Of a stretch of 64,000 nucleotides of DNA, positions 1 through 12,301 are shown piece after piece. The position numbers and the translations under genes are program-made. The notes below the pieces were generated by a model. The model had not been told where the DNA came from. It saw only the letters and a program-made list of their open reading frames with translations, and did no database searches. The stretch comes from Acholoe squamosa (taxonomy: Eukaryota; Annelida; Polychaeta; Phyllodocida; Polynoidae): the NCBI GenBank assembly GCA_949317995.1, contig OX439044.1, forward strand, positions 45,526,166 to 45,590,165, in the 5' to 3' direction. How positions within the stretch are numbered: position 1 is the stretch's first letter; the number at the start of each line of letters is the position of its first letter.

Positions 1-1286
1 TTAAATACTCGTTCTCTGGCAGGATTTGCTTTCTCTAGCTACCTCCCTCGTCCCTTATTAGGCCGACAGTAGGGTCCACGAGGTCCTAGTATTTCAACTA
101 CACTGCACTCCATAACCGGTAAGGCACCAAACGGAACAGAAGCACTGGTTGTCAGAAGTGGTGTAACTGAAGAGACCAACTTTCTGTATGGAAAGTGGGG
201 AGGGGCATACCCCCGCCCCCCTCTCTCTCTCTGCTTTCCCTCTCCTGGGGGCGGGGGCGGAGATTAAAGTGTGGGTCTGGGGTCAGAGAGGGGTCAGACA
301 CTGGAAGTTGGAATAATTCTTTGGAGATGGTAGGATAGGGGTGAGTGTGAAGTTGAATGAGAGAGGACCGCGAGAGGACCTTACAGGTGAAACCATCCGA
401 TCATTCATCACTATGACTATAGAAAGACCAACATATCCGATGACGTATTAGAGATGTCTGCAGAAACTTTAGGGTGCAATATGCAGTGCATGCACACGGT
501 AGAAAAAAAGTATAGACATATAGGAGTTTGCTTCTCGTGATTTGACTTCTTTTTTCTTTTTTTTATCAAGATTGGTTCAAGGTTAACCTATTAAAGGCAC
601 CTTCTTGAAACAAACACCGGGGTAGATGGGATTTTGCCCACATTGCACCCCCCAACCAATCATTGAGTGCCCCTATAGGGTTCTTACTTATAATGGCATT
701 GTTGGGTGTAACCACTGTTGGGTATAGAGCTGCCCTAAGATACAATCTGCACTCATTTCACTCGGTTTCATCTACATACCTAGGTTGACCTGATATGTTG
801 AAATGGCCACCCTCCTGTAATTACAAAGTACATTACAAATGATTATGTTGTTCAGATACTATTAGACCATAACATATTCAGGGGAGATAGGATAGAGATG
901 CTTTTACAAAATGCAGGTATTGTATGGAATAAAAGTTACAAGAATCTAAATGAGCTAGACTCTGCGGTGTTTTTGAGCATCAACTTGCTGAGTGCACTAA
1001 GGGGAAACCTATATTTTATATAGAAGTGGCAAAATCGGTAAGTGGGAAATGAATTGTGAGCTCCCAATCTCCTATAATTTCATGGTTGTGTGAACCCTGT
1101 ATTATGAACAGATAGGTCTTCATCTAGGAAATCAACGTCCCCGTAGGGCTTAATCGGAAAAAACGATACCACGTGTTTTGCCAGCTATTCAAGAAAAATT
1201 GAGGATATGTTAAGGTAAAAAACAAAACAAACTTGTAAAATTTTGAGAAATATGAATTTCCCGATCTCTTTGATGCGTTTCACCGA

Positions 1287-1315
1287 TTCTGTCTCTGTCT
1301 GTCTGTTTGTTCGTT

Positions 1316-1371
<56 letters not shown>
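1287..1371 (+). repeat. (TCTG/CT)n microsatellite
   Basis: A TCTG-rich lead (1287-1328) runs into about 22 uninterrupted CT dinucleotides ending at 1371. Confidence 0.95.
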
Positions 1372-1373
<2 letters not shown>

Positions 1374-1818
1374 GTAAGTTTACAATTATCTACCTGGGGG
1401 TACATTGTAAAATTTACCCCGGATACAAACTGGCCGACAAAATGTATTTACTTTTACACTGCTGCCCCGCCTATAACCTACGGTAGCTCTTGTTTCTGAT
1501 CCATTTAGTATCTGCGAAAGGGAGAAGATTGCCACTGTTAGGTGGACAAAGACATCCTTACCAGCCCCTCCCCTCAGCCCACCCCACTCTCTCCACCCAT
1601 TCCCTACATCTCTCACCCCATGGAGAGAGTCCAGGTGAGAGACTGGGCTACCAACTAGTCCCACTGGTCACTGATACCTTGTCCGTTGGGTTTAATTATA
1701 TGGGTGGAGATCGGGGCTAAAAGTGTACATTTGGATGTAGCAAACTGTATCTACAATATAGCCTGGGTATCGACTCATTTATGAAAGGAGGGGGGGGGGG
1801 GGGCTTGATGAGGGCCCC

Positions 1819-1990
1819 ATGTCAATTTTAAGAAATTGCCATATCACCCTGTCGATTCTTGAGAAACATCCACACCACAGTGTCGATTTTAAGAAAGGGT
1901 TATATCACAGTGACGATTTTAAGAAAATGCAAATGTCCCACATTACTAAGCCAAGTCGGCCCATGTGGCCATATCAATTTAAGGGGTCTA
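1819..1990 (-). repeat. degenerate GACAT-type tandem repeat, opposite strand
   Basis: Contains repeated ATCACAGTGTCGATTTTAAG-like units (around 1819, 1851, 1878 and 1908). Inverted, these resemble the CTTAAAATCGACATGTGACA units at 27071-27290. An older relative of that array. Confidence 0.55.
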
Positions 1991-2417
1991 GGGCCATGCA
2001 TAAGGAGCATCATATCGAGTTAAAACCTGGAGAAACTGATTCAAATGACAAACAAATGTCGTCATTATTCGGTGTAATAGCTAGTCTTCTCACCGTCTTA
2101 CCCAAAGTGTTTTGAAGAGTGCTGCCTTTAGTTTACTTATTTTGACAAGGGGGAGTACTGTAACCTCAGTACCCGGGACAGAAAACAGTGGGAAATAGTG
2201 AGTAAGCAGGTATGAAGCAGTGTGCACCAGAAGTGGTCCCTGAGTGGTAAAGGAGTCTAGTTCACAGTGATACCACAGTGAATATGAAGTCATTTTGTAG
2301 TGGGCACTATAATGCATGCTCCACCACCAGCGCGACGCCTGAAGATGTATGTATACTACAGAAGCATCATTCAATGGTAGATATGACATAGTCCCGGGGA
2401 TACCAGTATATATGTAG

Positions 2418-2543
2418 CGTTTAATGTATATTATGGGAAAGCACAAGTGGGTTTATGGGTTAATATTAATCCATGACTGCGCAGCAGGAGTGGATTATTA
2501 ACCCTAAACCCACGAGTGCTTTCCCATAACATACATTAAGGCG
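2418..2543. repeat. long imperfect palindrome
   Basis: Left arm about 2418-2473 (TTAATGTATATTATGGGAAA, GCACAAGTGGGTTTATGGGT) and right arm about 2491-2543 (CACGAGTGCTTTCCCATAAC, ATACATTAA) are inverted copies with a few differences, separated by about 17 nt. Probably a small foldback element. Confidence 0.7.
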
Positions 2544-2807
2544 TTTATCTTACATTTGTCTCCATTTTGTATTAATTTCTTACCTTATAACCCTGTATTT
2601 AATGTAGGAGAAGACATTTTGTAAGTGCATGCGATCCGCACAGTTTGCCAAGCCATCGTGGCCATGTTGTCACTCTGCCCAACATACCTCCACCTTTACA
2701 CACATTTTTCGGGTATAATCCAAGCATGTCAAGTCCTGTACTTCGAAAGGCAACAAAAATATGATCTCTAGTTGGTGTTCGCCTACATTTTGTATCAATT
2801 TTCTTAT

Positions 2808-3005
2808 AAATAAATAAGAATCCATTGATTTTCCATAGCGAGCCAATGCACACGGCCCGGTACACGGCCATTGCATCTTGTTTACGAAGCGGGGAGGTGC
2901 CCGGATGTACCTGACCTACTTTCGGCTGAAGAACTGGGTCGGCAAGCCGCAATGGCGGGTGCCGAGATGTATCGCTATGGAAAATCAATGGATTCTTATT
3001 TATTT
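2808..3005. repeat. perfect 33-bp inverted repeat pair
   Basis: The left arm 2808-2840 (AAATAAATAAGAATCCATTG...) and right arm 2973-3005 are exact inverse complements, 132 bp apart. The right arm abuts the hAT-like element at 3007. The inner sequence shows weaker inverted similarity (GCAATGG near 2869 and 2950), so this may be an older, larger palindrome. Confidence 0.8.
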
Positions 3006-3006
3006 C

Positions 3007-3345
3007 AGGGGTGTGAAATTTCCGCGGAAATGCGGAATTCCGCGTTCTTGATGCTCACATGGACCATTCCTGGGAACTGTGCAAATACACTGAGAAAATG
3101 GATTACCATTTATGGGGGGGGGGGTCTTAGAACCTTCCCAATGTTAGGTCTAATGTCAGCCCAAATGGAGGTAGATAAAGTATCCCAATGGTAAATTGTG
3201 GCCTCATTGTACAGTAGAGACTGATATAATATAGCAAATTGAATAGTTAAATCACTTTTATCTTATGTAATAATGTCAACTAGAAATCCTTGCGAGGTGG
3301 TAAAATGTGCTTCAGAGGAAACTGGTTTCGGGATTTCACACCCCT
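3007..3345. mobile_element. hAT-like MITE with AGGGGTGTGAAAT ends
   Basis: Left end AGGGGTGTGAAAT and right end its exact inverse complement ATTTCACACCCCT. Flanks TTTATTTC (2999-3006) and GTTATTTC (3346-3353) agree at seven of eight positions, consistent with the 8-bp target duplication of hAT transposons. No transposase. It contains a poly(G) run near 3113. Confidence 0.6.
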
Positions 3346-3526
3346 GTTATTTCGAACAAAATGGCGAAATTAGGCATGGCATGTGAATATAGGATATCAA
3401 AGGATGTTTCTCTGTTAATAACTCCACCAGGCTCCATTGGATTCTATGCTAACGAGGTCTGTAAACATCAGGTATGTCGGACAACTTTTTCAAATCCTTG
3501 ATGTAAAATTGTTTTGTATCACCGGT

Positions 3527-3774
3527 CGGCTTGGTATAGCGAGCTCGTCTCCTGCCCCAGCGGCCGGTGATCGATTCCCTGTTGAACCCAAACGGTTTTA
3601 ATAGGAAATCAATCGCGTGGTTGACTTTGTATGCTTCGCCAATTTATTAACATGTCCAGATTGAAACTAGCACCTTCTTGAAGACGAAGAAAAGGTCTGA
3701 GAGTGCGTTATGGCTGGATAAGGAACTGGGGTTATGAGCAAAAAAGCACTGTCCAGGCCCAAATCGTGAGATAA
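3527..3774 (+). mobile_element. tRNA-derived SINE (copy 1)
   Basis: The head CGGCTTGGTATAGCGAGCTC (A-box-like) and GCCGGTGATCGATTCCC (B-box GGTGATCGATTCC) resembles a tRNA with internal RNA polymerase III promoter. The 3' part runs to AAATCGTGAGATAA. An inverted copy with the same boundaries is at 33968-34220, which defines a unit of about 250 bp. Confidence 0.7.
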
Positions 3775-4050
3775 GGTCTATTATTCATTTCACGTCAACA
3801 GACTTGAAGTTTGAGGGCATTAACCCTACAGGACTATATGTAGTTTGAGCATCTATCACCCCAGGTCTGCCTATACACTCAACCCTCTCATCTCAATAAG
3901 CCACTGGGGGGAGCGCCGCCCTATATTGCACTAAAGGCTGGGCCTTATTTAAAAATTCAGGTGGTATTTGCTTAATTGAATCTCAGACTGGGTGCTAGCT
4001 GCCAACTCTAACCACCCTTAATTAAACTGCTGTGAACAACGGCCCGGTCA

Positions 4051-4094
4051 TGACGTCACAATGACGATTATCACTGTCACGTGCCGTGACGTCA
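4051..4094. promoter_or_regulatory. two perfect TGACGTCA (CRE/ATF-type) palindromes
   Basis: TGACGTCA occurs at 4051-4058 and 4087-4094, both as TGACGTCAC, with a CACGTG E-box-like core near 4079-4084 between them. The octamer matches the CREB/ATF consensus. Function is not shown. Confidence 0.4.
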
Positions 4095-4272
4095 CCCCCA
4101 CTTCCAATAGCCCACAGAGCGTTCCCTGTGGATTTAGTTCTATTAAAGTTGCCTAACTGTTGAATGTAGCAGTAGGTTTATTTCATAATTTGACAACAAC
4201 TTGAGGCTTGAATCATCAAGACAATGCATCTGTAATGTGTGTTCCTGCAGCCAAAATGCACAAATGGAATGG

Positions 4273-4276
<4 letters not shown>

Positions 4277-4346
<70 letters not shown>
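4277..4346. repeat. (TA)n microsatellite
   Basis: About 34 consecutive TA dinucleotides, self-complementary and likely unstable. Confidence 0.95.
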
Positions 4347-4350
<4 letters not shown>

Positions 4351-4976
4351 GTAAATAAATTTATACTGATGGTCCGACGTACCATCAAGCCATTTTGCTG
4401 GAGTACAGATGCTGGATCATTATAGTGATGAGTTTGTTGGTCAAGGGCAGGAGCTGAAGGGCGATGTAGGTATTGTCAATGGTGATGGGTGGTTGGCAGG
4501 TGTGTAAAGGTGTATTGGTTACCCCCCCCCCCCCCGCTTCCTTCGGGCACAATTTATAGATGCTGGAAAACTCGACCTCCAATCAAGAAAACTGTGATCT
4601 TAAAAAGTTGCAATAGTTCTGAACTAGCGATGGAAGGTAAATTTGATCATTTGCGATGTATTGGAGAACTAAAAAAGAGGTTTTCTGAAGCACAGTTTTT
4701 GAATTCGGTACTGCCCAGGGCCTGTCAGAGACGCCGCCCATGACGGTACGCCTTACGTCATCCCCAGACACCGTGTTAATGTTGGATCACCCCTACCCCA
4801 CGTCACCCCCAGCCTGGCACAGCAGAGGTAGGGGTTGGTCACGTGACTTGACTTGTACCCCACATATAACATCCAGTATCCTACCCTGTACCCCGGGGAT
4901 CCCACCCAAGGACCCCCGAGCAAGGACCTATAGATTATTGTTGCAGATTGTCGAATCAGTCATATCTGCATTATAT

Positions 4977-5199
4977 ATAGGGTAGAATAACCTAAAGACG
5001 GCCACTTACCTTGAGACGTCCACCCCCAGAAAATAGCCATAATATTGGGTTTGCTACTGAATCAACATTACAAATTGGTAGATTTAATGCTCATTAACGG
5101 TTCCATAATGTTGATACATGAGTAAGTCTATTTCACATGGCAAATATGCTGGGTGGACGTCTCAATGTATGTGACCGTCTTTAGGTTAATCTACCCTAT
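4977..5199. mobile_element. TIR element, family A (copy 1)
   Basis: Terminal inverted repeats of about 48 bp: ATAGGGTAGAATAACCTAAA, then GACGG, CACTTACCTTGAGACGTCCA on the left, with the inverse complement, slightly diverged, on the right (5152-5199). The interior is A+T-rich and non-coding. A second copy is at 56801-57027. Confidence 0.75.
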
Positions 5200-5925
5200 G
5201 ATGATAATGAAAAATAAAATGTAGACCTATTCCCCGGATCTATTCATAGGTAATAAAAAACAACCGAGCTATTTTGACCAGTTACTAGTAAATACCGTAT
5301 TTGTAAGTGCGAAATATGGAAATTTCACTCATTGACCTAGTCATTTTATAGAGTTCTACAGTTGCCTGTTATCCCTCGGTCACCCCATTAATGTTTTGGT
5401 TTTAAGAGTGATTCCTATATTTGTAATCCGTATCATACAGATGGTTGAACAGATTAACGGACTAATTAATCAATATCCTGTCTTCATGACACTCCATGAG
5501 CCAGCTGGGCAACACCCTTATCAATGATACCAACCCACCCCCTCCCCCCAAATTTAGACACAGTTTGGTCAACTTCATCTCACTCAGCAGACAGAGACTC
5601 ATGACATCACATTGGATCCCCACCACTCGGCCCTTCAGACAGGAGTGTCCACCCCCTCCCCCCGCCTGCTCCTCCACCTCATACCCCCCCCCCCACCCTG
5701 CTTATACCCCGTCTGCTCACGTCAGTGAAGTCTTTGTTAGCCTCTCAAGGACAGACTAACTCAAGACGGCTCTGACATTAGGCAGACCTGTGGGGACAAG
5801 TTTGTCAGTTGGTTGTCTATATATAGCAAGCTTTTCATACAATATCATATTAAAATATCTGAAATAGGGGTGACAATGTTGGACGATACCTACCAGAGTA
5901 TATACGCCTACAGGCACAGTTGTAT

Positions 5926-6372
5926 ATAGGGAACAGAGCCATTGCTAGTACCAAACAAATTAGCTAGGTGGCTCATGTAGTTGGGGCTAGATCAGCAGTT
6001 GGACTCTTTGTACAGTTTACTTTGGTTGGACCTTCCTAATAGTCTATATTAGGCTATATTCTAGAAGTCTATACCTATACGGCACATGGCTATTGTATTA
6101 TTGACCAATGGTAGGCACCCCTGGCATTTACTGCGGAGAGGGGGCTGAAGGTGTTAGTCATAGTGCAGTCAGGGTCTAATGGCGGCGCCCATGGGACAAC
6201 ATGCTAAGGCCCTATAGAAGATGATTAAGATAGAGTCAGGGACAGCTTATCAGTCTTATCAATTCCCATTGTTTTCTGTGGGTGGAGGGGAAGATAAGAG
6301 ATTACCCACAATGCTCTGCCAGATCCAAGATGGCCGTCGGGGGGGGGGCAGTTACATAACTGATTTCAAGAT
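5926..6372 (+). mobile_element. TIR element, family B, truncated copy
   Basis: Begins TATAGGGAACAGAGCCATTG and follows the - strand order of 33895-33366, including GACAGCTTATCAGTCTTATC and GATTTCAAGATGG, but lacks the right-hand terminal repeat. It carries a 9-nt poly(G) replacing AGGGGTC of the other copy. Confidence 0.65.
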
Positions 6373-6419
6373 GGAGATAACTACATACAATACTACTTAA
6401 GCTAAAAAAATAATTGTGG

Positions 6420-6595
6420 TTTCAGGTCTCAAATAAGCGCCGGTCTTGTATAAGCGCAGGGGGGTACAGGGTCATTGATATCATTCTTAACCACTAAAAA
6501 CAGTATTCAAATAAGCGCCTGTCTCGTATAAGCCCCGGGGTACAGTGGGAATGAAATCAATGAGCGCCCGGGCGCTTATACGGGCCATTACGGTA
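6420..6595. mobile_element. family-C-like element with GTATAAGCGCC repeats
   Basis: CAAATAAGCGCCGGTCTTGT and CAAATAAGCGCCTGTCTCGT occur as direct repeats and the right end is CGGGCGCTTATACGGGCCAT TACGGTA. Left boundary uncertain. Confidence 0.5.
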
Positions 6596-7918
6596 ACTAG
6601 GGTTGGTAGGTCAGATTTTTTTTTCAAGTTGGTGTAGAAATGTATGGGTATATATATGTCATATTCGTCCATTTTATGGTAAGACTGAAAAACAGTACAG
6701 AAAAGCTTTCACCGCAAACCTATAAAAATATCAATGAAAAGCTAAAAATAAAAAAAAATAAATAGATAGGAGAAATAGTGAGTAAAATCAATGAAAATTA
6801 ATGAAAAAAAAATCGCCAAAATTCTCAGAATTTCCCCCAAAAAAGTTAGGGTCGGCCCTTTTTTGCTAGGGTCGGTCGGGTAACTGGAAACACAACTTCT
6901 TTTTTTTTTAAGCCTTAGAACAAAAACTGGACATCAATGATATCTCGCTGCATGTAAAGATATCGGTTTGGTCACATCAGATAGAAGCAGGTGTCCCTAA
7001 CGTGTCAAGTTGCTTCATGGAACACTGAGGGTTTGGGCACTCAAATGGACTAATGAAGTGAGATGTAGCAATTATAGCTGCCACCAGTCCGGGCAGGTAC
7101 TAGTCCCACCTCTCCAGCATCCACAAGTACTGCCCTCTGTAATCACGGTAATTGCATCAAGACACGTGCCAACAATAACGCAACTTGTACAGTAATATAT
7201 TGGTTATGTTCTACAGTATATGTATGTCATGCATTGAGGCGCACAGGAATTTTTATTGGGAGGGAAGGGGTGCCAGCAGTCCACCTCTCATTCTTTTTCT
7301 CCCAAATCAGTGCTGGATATATCAAAATCTAGACCTAGATTGGCCTAGAAGTGTCAGTGTTGAATTCAGAGTAACAGGAGAGTCAGAATCAACTTTATGG
7401 ATAATCAAATGTCACAATTGATGGACCTGACTGTGCCTTATGTTACCGTCAGATGACTTAATTGATAGTTTGGTGGTTTATGCTGGCGTCTTGCCTGCGG
7501 CGAGGCTATAACGTCATGAACCTCCTACGTCATGCTACGTCACTGTGACATCATGATCCTAGCCGGGAGCTGCTCGGCGAGATGAGCAAATGCAAATTGG
7601 CTGGCTCCCTGGCGGTTCTATGTACATTGGTGCAATACCCTGTGGGATTAGTAGAATAGAGGGGAGGGGTTAGTATGGGTATAGAGAGGAATTTAACTAT
7701 ACGGATGAAATACTTGGGGATGCTGCAGGGAATTTAGAGGCATATTGGGTGTAAACTGTTGGGCCATTGGCCTACTGGTATATTAGCATAAACATATTTT
7801 CTCATTGGTCAGATGGGCTTGTCGATTTTAGCATTAGAATTAAATGAGGGGCATTTCCACTGGCCCAATAATAGTTGGTTTCATATCATATAAGTTAGGC
7901 GGAATGCCCGGTCCCTGC

Positions 7919-8035
7919 ACTGAGTGAGTAATAGATGTTTAACGCCATTTCGACAGCTAAGGTCATTTCACAGAGGAATATGTCAGTGCCCGCGCATATG
8001 TGCACTACACACATCCTGGAGGGATAGCAAAGAGA
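7919..8035 (-). mobile_element. SINE-like element (copy 3), internally deleted
   Basis: Inverse of the same family: begins GAGTGAGTAATAGATGTTTA, then CGCCATTTCGACAGCTAAGG, then jumps to GAGGAATATGTCAGTGCCCG. About 30 nt of the CGCCATGAATATG region are missing. Confidence 0.7.
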
Positions 8036-8146
8036 GAAGCCCGTCCCTGCACTTCCTGTACATTTAGACACCATGCTCATTACAAATAAACGCGAATTTA
8101 GGGTCCTATTTCAGTAACTTTGCATGTCTGCGTTTTTATGAAAAAA

Positions 8147-8202
8147 GGAGTAGTTTTTCCTTGGGAAATTAGAGGAGTAGTTTTTCCTTGGGAAATTAGA
8201 GG
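8147..8202 (+). repeat. 27-bp tandem duplication
   Basis: GGAGTAGTTTTTCCTTGGGA occurs at 8147 and 8174 in an exact 27-bp period. Confidence 0.85.
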
Positions 8203-10474
8203 AATCTGATGAAAAGGATATGCATTTCTTGCAGCCTTTGTGGTGGATAAGAGAAAGCCTATGATATGTGACAGCCCATGTGCATACTGTATTCTCATAA
8301 GGATGATTTGATATACATCTATATGCAGAGTATATTAGTAACTTACATTGATAAGACATAAATTCTTCATCAAATAGGGTGGTGTTCTCAGACATGTCAG
8401 CGTGTTGTTTTTTTTTCTCAAGAAAAAAAGGGGTTATTCCAGGGACATGTCAGCATATATATAAAAAGGGTTGTTTTTTTACTCAAAAATCAGTGGAAAA
8501 GGGTCATAATTTGAAAGTTTTAATGAGGATGGTGTCATGGTTGCACTGTGAGTGCGGGGACCGGGGCAGAATGGTGATTCAGTAGAATTACAGAATTTTG
8601 GTTAAAACCCTAGGCACTCCCAAATTGCCCCCTGGTAAGTCCAAAGTGTAGGAGAAAACTAAAATTTCCGAGAAACTTTGGCGTGGGGGGGGGGGGGTTG
8701 TCGATGCCCTGAAATAGGTTTGATAGTAGACACAGTGAGCTTACCGGTATAACCTCACCTTTACCCACTCCAGCTGTTAGAGAGCTGGGACAGAAGGTAG
8801 GTGTTCAAGGAACGTGTCTTGGTCACAGGTGCAGCAAGACATGTGACACAGAGACTGTGTTGATGTGCCTACCGGTATATACAGAAAATCTTAGCCTCAG
8901 ATCATATTCCATGTATAAGCTATGTTAACCACACGCCCTTATTTTGGCTGTTAGTAAACACATGAATATTTAGAGTTTCAGTAGTCCTTTTTGTCTACGT
9001 GTACGGAGATGAGAGTTTAGGTTCCTAAGTCACAAAATACCATGATAACTGGAACGTGCATTTAGTCTTACCAACACCTGTTCTAAACACTTCTAACTTA
9101 ACTTTCTGTAAGTCCTTTACCACTGTATACATGTATTCCCTTCTCCATGGGGGTCCTCTACTTCTACCTTGCACCCCACCCTCCAGACGGCTGTATACTG
9201 ACCACAAAGCGGTAGGTTGTGGTCAGTTGTGGGGTGACCACAGTGGTCATCTATCACCTGTCTGAGTGACAGATGTAGGACGGGAGGAGAGGAGAAGTGT
9301 ATGCTGGTCAGTGTATGTACACCCCCTCCCACCCCAGACACCTATAGGTGTCCACATAGGACAAGCAAAGGTGTGTTTAATATAATTTCTCTAGTCTTTA
9401 TGCAAACCATCCTTACAATAAGACATATGATTGACCATGGAGTACTTTCCACCAGTTTTGGGAAATCTATCAAGCCCAGAACATGCGCCTCTGAGTTCCA
9501 TGTGCTGGGCTCCAGTACGTCAGATAACCTGAAACAAGCACACCTCTGTTTGTTGGCCTAAGCTGACCCACAGATAAAAAAAAACATCACAGGTACCCTG
9601 ACCAGCACCTAAAGACCCTATACTGTAGGATGCAGGAAGTAGTAATGGTAGATTTAGGTATTTCTAAAGGAGGGCTGGTGTCCATTCCGCACATTTTGCA
9701 GCACGCACGTGTGTACTTCCGCAGTAGGTCAGTAGTGGAAGAGGAACCATAAATCATTCAGTGTTGTTAGTCCCCAAGCCATCAATTTGACATCTGCCTA
9801 TTTTCTCTCCATGCTCATTCAATGATAGTTCTAAACGATATACAGCGGGAATGGTCCCCATTTATCTATTTTTAGGCTGTTCATTACAAAATCTACCAGT
9901 GTATCATGCTCAGGTGTGCTGGCCAAGTGAATGGAAGTGAGAGAAGAGTAACCTTTACTGAACTGCTGAGTGGTCTGATATTCAGGTCATTCATTAATCA
10001 CCACCAATAGCCTCTGGACCTTACTGACATTGTTTTCAAATACAGTTGATGGTTTGTAAGTTGTCTGAAATATACAATTTAGGCCCTGGATCATGCACTC
10101 ATGCAGATGCAAGAGGAATGGTGTGCATTGTGATGAACTTAAGACAACGTGTGGTTAACAGTTTAAAAAATCTCAGTTCAAAACTGCTGGAATCTTAATG
10201 CAGTTTACACAGGTTCTGAATGTATTGTAACATTTCAATTCTACTCCCCCCCCCTCCATGTACCCCCCCCCCCCTCCATGTATACATGTATTACCGTATG
10301 TACAGCGGAGTCTCTGAGCACCGGCACCGGTAAGAATTTCTATCTGAAGAAACCAAGTCCGTTACACACGGAAAAAAAAAAAAAAAAGAAAGTACGATCT
10401 AATTCCATCCGTGATTCTGTCAAATGACACATTTATATCGGTATGCATGACTTCTACATGAGTCGCATTGAGTC

Positions 10475-10709
10475 CACTTAAAAGGGTCTATTTCTCCTCT
10501 TTCCTATCCCCTCAAATGTGTGTGGTGCACATATGCGCGGGCACTGACACATTCACTGTGAAATTGTGTAATTTAGTTCTCGCCATGAATATGACCTTAG
10601 CTGTCGAAGTGGCGTTAAACATCTATTACTCACTCACTCAGTTCTCGCCATGAATATGACCTTAGCTGTTGAAATGGCGTTAAACCTCTATTACTCACTC
10701 ACTCACTCT
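10475..10709 (+). mobile_element. SINE-like element with duplicated 3' tail (copy 1)
   Basis: Contains the family core GTGGTGCACATATGCGCGGG, CACTGACACATTC, then CGCCATGAATATGACCTTAG, CTGTCGAAGTGGCGTTAAAC and a (ACTC)n end. The tail module of 66 bp is present twice (starts 10576 and 10642). No tRNA-like head was recognised. Such GGCGTTAAA-(N4)n tails are seen in SINEs of marine invertebrates (general knowledge, exact family not named). Confidence 0.7.
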
Positions 10710-11224
10710 TTATTTATAATTTGTTTATGTTCAGCTCTGATATCTCAACTGGTTTCAGTTTTTCGTTCTACCTACTAATAAAACACCATAGCTTTATATA
10801 ACTGTTTTGAGGTGGATGGTATGTTTGAACTAGGACAAACAGCCGTCACTCCCTATACAGTATCATGAATAAAGTTGACAGTGACGTTTGTGGTCATCTT
10901 TTAGAAGGTAGAATTTCAATGTATCCCGCGGCCATGCTGGAGGCATACTGACCCACATATATATTGATAGACTACACCAGACTACAGCTGTCAGAGCAGG
11001 CTTTCTGAGAAAACTTCTACATTTAATTGCACATTAAATTATAAGGGACTCTAAGTAACCCTCTACATGCCGCCAACTGGTTTAATCTCCATTGGCCAGC
11101 ATAGGTCGAGTAGCTCACCAGGGCACATACTTACTCATATATTCACTTCATAGTCCCATTGAAAATTGTGTCCCCCCCCCCCCCCCCAGAAAAAAAAAAA
11201 AGAAAAGAAAAAGAGAATTCTAGA

Positions 11225-11327
11225 AAACTGCTCAGCCGAGGTTGTCCCGAGCGGGTCGCGGCAGCGTCCCACCAGAGGCGCTGCTGCTGCTGACGCTATT
11301 TTACACCACACGGGGGCAGTAATGGTG
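11225..11327 (+). promoter_or_regulatory. CpG-rich islet ending in a splice-donor-like site
   Basis: A locally G+C- and CpG-rich stretch with GAGCGGGTCGCGGCAGCG and GCGCTGCTGCTGCTGACGC stands out in A+T-rich surroundings and ends at ATGGTG|GTGAGT, a consensus donor. It could be an upstream 5'-UTR exon or promoter for the receptor gene. The ATG would leave phase 0, which does not fit the phase 1 acceptor at 25520, so only a non-coding role would work. Weak evidence. Confidence 0.2.
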
Positions 11328-12169
11328 GTGAGTCAATAGACTCAGTTCTCCAGATGCCTCTGTCCCTGTAAGCCCTTCTCTGCGCAGGCAGAACAAAACA
11401 AACACTTCTTTCCCAGTTTATCTCCTCTCTACATGCACTAGCTATGCTACTGACTCACTGATCTACTTCTATTAAGGCCAAAGCCATTGTGTGTTTCAGG
11501 CTCGCAGAACTTACTTTAGAGAAAACCTATTTTCAGATGGTATTTAATTCTTTAATCATGTCATTTGGAAATAGATTTCGACTGAATGTACGAAAATGGC
11601 AAATTGGTTGGTATATTTATTCTGGAATGAAATGGCATCAAGTGCGTGTTACATGGCACATAAATCTATTCTCATGTGACACACTTTTAAGAAGAGGACT
11701 GAGTGCACTAACCCAGAATGTTATGTAGATGTGCCATATGGTTCTGTTGTACTGGCTGGTAGTACAATCAACCTTAGTCTTATGTAACATCAAGTTCATA
11801 CGTACCTAGTTTATTTCTGTGTGTTTCCTATTGATATGATATTCCTATTGATATGATATCTAGAGGATATCACCCATAGATATCAATGAGGATGTAATAT
11901 ATACTCTACATGGTTGTTGGAAGGAATGCGACTGGTAAAACTCTTGTGTGCTGTCTATGATTATTTATCCATGGATTGGTGCACATAGAATTGATATGAA
12001 ATTGCTATCACATACCTGGGGCATATGGTCGCTAAATAAAGCCTATGTTACACTAATGGTAGTACATGTACAAATGGGATTTACTGGGCATCCCTAGCTC
12101 GTTTTTTTTTTTGTTTTTTTTTTTTAAACGGCCTCTAAGTCTATTCTTTATTCCATCTTTCATGTCGAC

Positions 12170-12301
12170 TGTTTGTCTGGTGCATATAATATGCACTGGC
12201 ACCAACACATTCATTTGTTAACGTGATGCCAAACGTAGTTTTCCTGCCATGAATATGACCGTAGCTATCGACATGGCGTTAAAACAGTCATTACTCACTC
12301 A
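12170..12301 (+). mobile_element. SINE-like element (copy 4), diverged
   Basis: TCTGGTGCATATAATATGCA, CACATTCATTTGTTAACGTG, CTGCCATGAATATGACCGTA, GACATGGCGTTAAAACAGTC and ATTACTCACTCA. More diverged than the other three, so older. Confidence 0.65.

Noticed and set aside
1185..1373. Arg-Glu repeat protein on the - strand
   Set aside because: Translation of the CT microsatellite.
4143..4388. Tyr-Ile repeat protein on the - strand
   Set aside because: Translation of the TA microsatellite.
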